Assembly (NCBI RefSeq): GCF_020829625.1
Contig: NZ_JAIVFX010000032.1
Span: 1 to 64,000 of the forward strand
From: Nostoc sp. XA010
GTDB taxonomy: Bacteria; Cyanobacteriota; Cyanobacteriia; Cyanobacteriales; Nostocaceae
Length of the DNA stretch: 64,000 nt
Direction: 5' to 3'
Shown here: positions 60,985 to 64,000 of the stretch, piece after piece
How the letters are laid out: each line of letters opens with the position of its first letter
Position numbering within the stretch: the first letter of the stretch is position 1
Translations under genes and position numbers: made by a program
Notes under the pieces: generated by a model
Databases searched by the model: none
What the model was told of the DNA's origin: nothing
Seen by the model: only the letters and a program-made list of their open reading frames with translations

Positions 60985-62821
60985 TTGTTGCATCGACCTG
61001 CAAAAATTAACTTACGTTCTTATTTACTTAAATCCTTAAATCTATTACTCGCAAATCCAGTATTAGTTATCACGCTAATGCTCACAGGATTGACGAGTGG
61101 TTGTCAAAAAAACGATCCGGCAGCAAATGCTCAAAGCCCGCCACCATTGTCGGTTAAACTTCAGAAAATTGGCACAGGCACAATCGAAGAAAGTTGCCAG
61201 TTTGTCGGGTCGTTGGAGGCGCAGCAAAAAGTCATACTACAGCCCCAAACTCAGGGACGACGAATCGAATCGATTCTCGTGTCGAGTGGTCAATGAGTGC
61301 AGCAAAGTACGCCGATCGCATCCTTGAGTTTAGATCAGACTCAGGACAATGTCGCCATTTCGATCGCAGCTGCAAGTTCCGCCCAAGCAGCATTGGTAAC
61401 TGCCCAAGCGCAGCAACAACAAGCCGAAGCCCAACGCACCAAAGCAGCCGCAATGTTCAGCTGCAACGGACACAATTCAATCGTACCCAACAGTTAGTTA
61501 GTCAAGGAGCCATAGCTAGACAAGAGTCAGACGTTGCTAGAAATAATTTACAAAGTGCGATCGCAGACCTGCAAGTAGCTGAGGAAGTAATGGCAATTTA
61601 ATTAAACTCCAAGATGTGGGCCGTGCAGAACTTGGCTCGGAGACTTACAGCAGCAATGCCAGAAATAATGGTAAACCGTCGATTGGGATCGCAATTTATC
61701 AATCACCTGGTTATTTGGCTTAATTTTGGCAACAGGATTAGTCGTAGATGATGCCATTACAGCGCTTCTCGCTATTATGCAATACAGTTTTTATCCTTGC
61801 GTCCTCCTAGCATAGCTTTCAGTTTTGAGGATGTACCTCATAGCTGCCGGAAGTGCTGTATTGTTGTTGAAGCGATCCAAAGTTGAACAGGGAATGCGAC
61901 CACTTCAAGCATCAGTCGAGGCAATGGATGAACTTACCGGAGCGGTAGTTTCAACGTCGCTGTATTGATGGCAGTTTTTATCCTGGTGGCATTTTTCCCA
62001 GGTTCTACGGGAAAAATGTATCAGCAATTCGCGTTAGTGATTGCTTTTTCAATCGCCCTCTCAACGTTTAATGCGCTTTCATTTAGTCCGAGTATATCTG
62101 CAATTTTGCTCCGTCCGCCTCAGCCCGCGCGCGGCCCGCTTGGTTGGTTTTTTAGCCGTTTCAATCAAATTTTACAATGGATCATTGACAAGTATTTAGC
62201 GCTCGTGAATTTTCTAATTCGCGTTCGTTATGCGGTAATTGGATTATTTGTGGTTGGTTTACCTGCGACTTATTTTATGTTTACCCATGTTCCCACCGGA
62301 TTTGTTCCGAGTGAAGACCAGGGAATTGTCTTAGGTATTATTCAAGCACCAGATGGAGTTGCCCTCAACTATACCGATCAAGTAATAGAAAAACTCGAAC
62401 AAATTCTTGAAAAAGAACCAGAGGTGAGTAACGTTTTCGCCACTTCGGGATTTGGCTTTGCCGGTAGTGGCTCAAATCGCGGCGTATTCTTTGCAAAACT
62501 CAAGCCGTGGGAGGAGCGCACTCAACCCGAACAAAGTGCCTCTGCAATCTTAACCCGAATAAATGGGGCATTTGCAAGATAGCCTTATTTGGTGGGTTAC
62601 TGGTGGCGACGATTTTGAGTTTGCTGATTGTTCCAGTGCTATATGTAATCATCAAGACTTTGGAAGAACGCTTCTTGAAGGGTAAACCTACTAATCGCTC
62701 CCAACCGCCATCCGCAGATGGAAACCAAGATGAACAATCAAGAGCGATTGCTCATCAACATTCATCTGTAATTGTCAGACAGAATGCTGATGATAACAGA
62801 CGTAATGATTCGAGCAAGTAA
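60985..62821 (+). pseudogene. Decayed RND efflux operon (adaptor and pump)
   Basis: The adaptor part begins NLLLANPVLVITLMLTGLTS with a lipobox-like TSGC and shows IEESCQFVGSLEAQQKVILQ, then an in-frame TGA at 61294-61296, then VQQSTPIASLSLDQTQDNVA. Frameshift near 61450; further fragments read QLVSQGAIARQESDVARNNL. After about 61600 it passes to the pump (RND permease): LATGLVVDDAI, then a 99-bp element, then VEQGMRPLQASVEAMDELTG, then FPGSTGKMYQQFALVIAFSI and onward to a C-terminal FGGLLVATILSLLIVPVLYV. Most of both genes is deleted, so the operon is dead. Confidence 0.88.
61760..61858. mobile_element. 99-bp inverted-repeat element, copy B, inside the RND pump gene
   Basis: Bounded by TA at 61758-61759 and 61859-61860. 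Ends cagcgcttc and gaagtgctg. On the reverse strand it matches copy A (48948-49046) closely, with the same length. It splits the pump sequence between LVVDDAI and VVEAIQ. The surrounding sequence joins cleanly if the element and one TA are removed, giving DDAI followed by VVEA, so a TA target duplication is likely. Confidence 0.88.
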
Positions 62822-62904
62822 AAAAGGAAATAGGGAGTTGGGAGTTAGGGAAGTCCAAAAATTAAATCGTTAAATTCCTCTATCCAAGACGACTATCAGA
62901 TATC

Positions 62905-62962
62905 TTCTTCCCCTGCTCCCCCTGCTTCCCCTGCTTCCCCTGCCTCCCCTGCTTTCCCTCCT
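62905..62962. repeat. CCCCTGCTTCCCCTG low-complexity repeat
   Basis: Complement of the gggagcagggg family: cccctgctccccctgcttcc and further copies. In the spacer between the dead RND genes and the next gene. Confidence 0.7.
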
Positions 62963-63081
62963 CGCCCACTCTGCCTTCTATTATAAGAGGTAAAGATTAA
63001 GTTGCAACTTTAGGAGACGCTGAGACAATATAAAATATCTCCTAATAATTTAGGAAAGTTATAAGCATTGGAGCAAAGCAA

Positions 63082-63360
63082 ATGAATGGTAGATTGATCG
63101 CTTTCTCTGGCTTTGTGACGGCATTTGTGGGTGCAGGAATTGGTTTTATTGCTGCTAATTTACTTCCTTGCCCTTACACCAGTCAAATGTACCAAAATTT
63201 GCAGCAAAAATACGCGATAGTTGGTGCAGTTGCCGGCTTGCTGATTGGTTCTAGTCAAGAAATGATTAGAGAACTCAAGCAAGAGCAAGATGCAGAAGAA
63301 AACTTGTTACGGGATTTGAACAAAGCTATTCACTCAAGTACAGATAAAAAAAATTACTGA
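63082..63360 (+). CDS. Small two-span membrane protein
   Basis: A 92-residue protein with two hydrophobic helices (about 5-26: IAFSGFVTAFVGAGIGFIAA, and about 45-58: AIVGAVAGLLIGSS), each with the GxxxG-type pattern that favours helix packing, and a charged C-terminal tail (EMIRELKQEQDAEENLLRDL). No family name recognised. AGGAAAG precedes by about 26 nt; a weak GGAGC lies 8 nt before the ATG. Confidence 0.6.
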   Translation: MNGRLIAFSGFVTAFVGAGIGFIAANLLPCPYTSQMYQNLQQKYAIVGAVAGLLIGSSQEMIRELKQEQDAEENLLRDLNKAIHSSTDKKNY

Positions 63361-63589
63361 TCCGTTAGTGCAATACATTATTCTTTCAAAATACTTCCCT
63401 ACACAACAACATTCTAGTAAGGTAGAAAAAGTGGAAGACTTGCCATAGGGGGTGTCATCAGTTAAGCCCGAAGGTATTGTTGGCTGGCAGAAAAAAACTT
63501 TTATCTGTATGGTGTTGTTGAACCAGCAACAAGAGATAGTTGCTTCTGGGAATTTTCTCACCTTGATAGGAGGAAATGCATTCTACCTG

Positions 63590-64000
63590 TTATGCCTTCT
63601 TACCTGCTACTGGTTCAGCTATATTTTCCATATCGACCAGATTCCACTTTAATCCTTTGCTCCTATATATACGCTTCTGCAAATTTGGATAGTCACCGAT
63701 ATCATGGTCTAGCCTTTGACCAACTACTATACATTTGAATATAGAATTTCCCGTGTTTTGCAGCTTGTGCGGCTTACCACCAGCGCGATATCCAATAAAA
63801 TCTCCTGCTTTAGCTAGATAAACGCTTTCTCCAATTGTTGCCTCAGCTTCTCCCTCAAGAACGTATACGCACTCTTCTTCGTGATAATGCATATGAAGCT
63901 CCGTTGATTCACGTCCAGGCTCAACTTCAATGATGTGGAAACCGATATTTTTTAAACCTGTTAAATCTCCTAAAGACTTATTCAGTCTGCGAGCATTGGA
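63590..64000 (-). CDS. Cupin domain protein, partial
   Basis: The gene enters from the right edge; 136 codons are visible, ending with GKKA at 63590. It contains a double-stranded beta-helix cupin: motif 1 LHMHYHEEECVYVLEGEAEA (HxHxxxxE) and motif 2 GDFIGYRAGGKPHKLQNTG (PxHxxxN), with metal-binding His and Glu present. Its C-terminus reads YPNLQKRIYRSKGLKWNLVD. Such proteins include many small sugar or oxalate-type enzymes and binding proteins; the function is not evident. Confidence 0.85.
   Translation of the reverse strand, partial: SNARRLNKSLGDLTGLKNIGFHIIEVEPGRESTELHMHYHEEECVYVLEGEAEATIGESVYLAKAGDFIGYRAGGKPHKLQNTGNSIFKCIVVGQRLDHDIGDYPNLQKRIYRSKGLKWNLVDMENIAEPVAGKKA

Overview
The window comes from a filamentous, probably heterocyst-forming cyanobacterium of the Nostocaceae. 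The octamer GCGATCGC is scattered throughout. The start of psbD and the photosystem I assembly gene ycf4 sit at the left end. A minCDE operon, a fused modBC gene, an xisH/xisI pair and many short dispersed repeats typical of Nostoc-type genomes are present. No rRNA, tRNA or CRISPR array was found.

Layout. 1-6.7 kb: psbD (partial), ycf4, a lipoprotein cyclophilin, a ketoacyl synthase, glutamate dehydrogenase and a Gfo/Idh oxidoreductase. 6.8-7.5 kb: a gene graveyard with a dispersed repeat. 7.5-15.3 kb: DUF29, a nucleotidyltransferase-fold protein, a membrane protein, a four-carbon acid sugar kinase, minCDE and an unknown anchored protein. 16-27.8 kb: fmt, an internally deleted TnpB element, a desaturase, an FAD oxidoreductase, a methyltransferase, modBC, an MBL-fold protein, a GNAT protein, a TnpB 3-prime remnant abutting ribD, and ribD. 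28-42 kb: a Ser/Thr kinase, a tandem-repeat array, an acidic TerB-like protein, an alpha-amylase, a fibrillin-type protein, ppsA, xisHI, a PMT-type glycosyltransferase and several gene remnants.

42.2-53.6 kb is the most unusual part, an accessory peptide island. Its left half, mainly on the + strand, has an HTH regulator, a C39-peptidase ABC exporter, an HlyD adaptor, a parvulin-type isomerase and three short peptides with double-glycine leaders; one of these, on the - strand, has a core with six consecutive isoleucines. Its right half, on the - strand, reads: a double-glycine peptide, a cysteine-rich protein, two Nif11-leader precursors each with two X-Tyr-Gly motifs, a radical SAM/SPASM maturase and a 59-residue protein. 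This organisation matches the spliceotide systems (PlpA/PlpX type) that excise a tyramine unit at XYG sites to make alpha-keto-beta-amino acids. The left half could supply leader cleavage and export for both peptide sets.

54-64 kb: trmB with a small upstream gene, gyrA, lnt, a class II glutamine amidotransferase, a decayed RND efflux operon carrying a 99-bp inverted-repeat element (second copy inside the peptide island), a small membrane protein and a partial cupin gene. Repeats have entered several coding regions in frame (fmt, modBC, ppsA, gyrA and minC), which is a recurring theme of the window.
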